Shown: piece by piece, positions 62,740 through 64,000 of the stretch | Numbering within the stretch: position 1 is the first letter of the stretch | Layout: every line of letters starts with the position of its first letter | Source: Acinetobacter brisouii CIP 110357 | GTDB lineage: Bacteria; Pseudomonadota; Gammaproteobacteria; Pseudomonadales; Moraxellaceae | NCBI RefSeq assembly: GCF_000488275.1 | Contig: NZ_KI530765.1 | Span: 22,483-86,482, forward strand | Direction: 5' to 3' | DNA: 64,000 nucleotides | Notes under the pieces: model-generated | The model's database searches: none | What the model was told of the DNA's origin: nothing | Seen by the model: the letters and a program-made list of their open reading frames with translations, nothing else | Translations under genes and position numbers: made by a program

Positions 62740-63683
62740 TATTTCACTCCTGCTTTCCACGTAAACATGTGCGTCCCTAATTTCATGAGAACCCAATCAC
62801 AAACCAGTCCGATTAAACCAATAATCAAAATTGCAGCATAAACATTGTCGAAATTTTGATAGCGTGCTTGCTGGGTAATAAACCAAGTGATACCTGACGT
62901 TGTTCCGATCAATTCAGAAACAATTAAATACGTCCATGCCCAGCCGAGTAACACACGCAAATCCCGATAAATATCTGGTAAAGCAGAGGGAATCACGACA
63001 TGAAATAAGCTTTTTAATTTGTTGGTGCCTAGGGTATAACCTGCTTCGATTAAACCTCTATCGACCATTCGTGTAGTGTTGGCGATAATTAAAATTTGTT
63101 GAAACAATGTTCCAATGACAATAATAGAAATCTTGGGTGCATCATTGATACCTAAGATGGCAACGGCAAGAGCACCAAAGGCTGGAGCAGGCAAGTAACG
63201 GAAGAATTCAACAAAAGGCTCGGTTAAAAGTGATATTTTTTGAGAAAAACCACAGAGTATGCCGAGTGGAATCCCCACAATTGAAGAAATAAAGAATGCG
63301 GTAAATACCAGTTTGATACTGTGCCATAAACTTTGATGAAACCATGGTGCATCAGGCTGTTCTGGGGCTTTTGTGAAAGCAGTGACTAAAGCTTTAGCAA
63401 CTTCATGCGGTGCAGGTAAGTAAATAGGATTAACTAAAATTCCTTGTGGTGGTGCAGAATGTTGATTGATCGCATTTTGTGCCTCACTATAGAACACATT
63501 TTTATCAACCCGACTACCAACTTGCAAATAGGGTGTACTGCCCGAGTCTGTAATTTGTACCTGAGGGTGCCAAATAAAAGGAAGATAACTCACCGCACAC
63601 CAAATTAGTATGGGAATAAGAAAAGAGCCAAAGCTAAACATAAGCTTGTTCTTTTTACTCAGTTCCTTTGCAACATAACCCAT
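62739..63683 (-). CDS. ABC transporter permease (SsuC/TauC-like)
   Basis: About 314 residues with an N-terminal membrane segment, a periplasmic region of about 80 residues, and a BPD_transp_1 domain with the EAA-like loop EAGYTLGTNKLKSLFHVVIPSALP (quoted in part, about residues 218-235). The ATG at 63683 has GGGGG eight bases upstream. It is the first gene of the leftward operon, so the promoter lies in 63684-64000. Confidence 0.85.
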   Translation of the reverse strand: MGYVAKELSKKNKLMFSFGSFLIPILIWCAVSYLPFIWHPQVQITDSGSTPYLQVGSRVDKNVFYSEAQNAINQHSAPPQGILVNPIYLPAPHEVAKALVTAFTKAPEQPDAPWFHQSLWHSIKLVFTAFFISSIVGIPLGILCGFSQKISLLTEPFVEFFRYLPAPAFGALAVAILGINDAPKISIIVIGTLFQQILIIANTTRMVDRGLIEAGYTLGTNKLKSLFHVVIPSALPDIYRDLRVLLGWAWTYLIVSELIGTTSGITWFITQQARYQNFDNVYAAILIIGLIGLVCDWVLMKLGTHMFTWKAGVK

Positions 63684-63807
63684 ATTTACAGCCCCCATTT
63701 TGGCCTTAGTATTACTATTTTTAAAAAACGTAATATTTATTAAGCAAAATGAATGCCACTCGATGTAATAGGTACATTTCATAAATGTAGAAATTTGGTT
63801 CTAGACT

Positions 63808-63828
63808 ATTGCTATTTGAAATAGCGAT
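63808..63828. promoter_or_regulatory. Inverted repeat upstream of the permease operon
   Basis: ATTGCTATTT and AAATAGCGAT around a single G, with one mismatch. It lies about 125 bp upstream of the permease ATG. The rest of 63684-64000 is A+T-rich and I see no riboswitch motif in it. Confidence 0.3.
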
Positions 63829-64000
63829 TAAAATGATTGAGTTAATCCGAAATTTAATGGCATCTCATAATTAATCTGTAGATCTGATTAAATTTTAATT
63901 ATTTATCAATTTTATGAAATTAATTTTAAATAAATATCATCATTCTTTAAGCTTATAATTAGTGTTATCTTAGAGTATACCCTAAAACTACATATTTTTA

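Noticed and set aside
63684..64000. Second guanidine riboswitch before the permease operon
   Set aside because: No guanidine-I core blocks or paired ACGR-loop hairpins were found on either strand.

Overview
The window looks like part of a large Acinetobacter plasmid, or a plasmid-derived chromosomal island. The evidence is an A+T-rich base composition, a Rep_3-type initiator with tandem 22-bp iterons and a DnaA box, ParA plus a small partner, a mobilisation relaxase with MobC, several XerC/XerD recombination (pdif-type) sites, HigBA toxin-antitoxin cassettes, IS6-family ends of the kind common in Acinetobacter, and an AbeS-like SMR pump. No rRNA or tRNA gene was seen.

Layout. (1) 1-1.35 kb: a truncated DUF347 membrane protein and a PAP2 phosphatase. 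(2) 1.4-17.8 kb: a catabolic block bracketed by two left-end remnants of an IS6-family element in the same orientation. It holds an L-tartrate dehydratase operon (ttdAB, transporter, LysR regulator), a YddG-like exporter, a porin, an operon of Rieske oxygenase, aldehyde dehydrogenase, rubredoxin-rubredoxin reductase fusion, FAD oxidase and cupin, a BCCT transporter and a GcvA-like LysR regulator. A shared 34-bp operator family links the exporter, Rieske/BCCT and LysR promoters. (3) 17.9-28.9 kb: pdif modules. One carries an AraC regulator, a quinone reductase and an alpha/beta hydrolase. Two carry HigBA copies whose proteins are identical. Between the HigBA copies is a restriction-modification module (C5 methylase, controller, SacI-like nuclease, GmrSD-like protein). 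(4) 29-36.2 kb: a large helicase-nuclease, small genes, a seven-copy iteron-like array with no rep gene beside it, and a row of antitoxins without toxins. (5) 36.2-44.8 kb: the plasmid backbone with MobC, relaxase, a small regulator, Fic toxin and its YhfG-type antitoxin, oriV, rep and parA with partner. (6) 44.9-48.5 kb: decayed sequence with a dead IS3-family element, a frameshifted membrane gene and the stump of a phenol hydroxylase operon with its sigma-54 promoter. (7) 48.5-63.7 kb: a guanidine catabolic region.

The guanidine region is the most coherent system. A sigma-54 promoter with tandem 19-bp repeats and a guanidine-I (ykkC) riboswitch precede two DUF1989 carboxyguanidine deiminase subunits and a biotin-dependent guanidine carboxylase. 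After an inserted OLD-family nuclease gene, a second sigma-54-like promoter precedes a small protein, a NikR-like regulator lacking nickel ligands, allophanate hydrolase and an ABC substrate-binding lipoprotein. A convergent operon supplies the ABC permease and ATPase, a 2-oxoglutarate/Fe(II) oxygenase, an unrecognised protein and an SMR pump. Inference: the oxygenase may release guanidine from an imported guanidino compound, which the carboxylase route then converts to ammonia and CO2 under nitrogen control.

A small repeated element with GGA-loop hairpins and a terminator occurs three times (21.2, 29.4, 35.2 kb) and may be a small-RNA family. All identifications are by eye from sequence. No database search or folding calculation was run.
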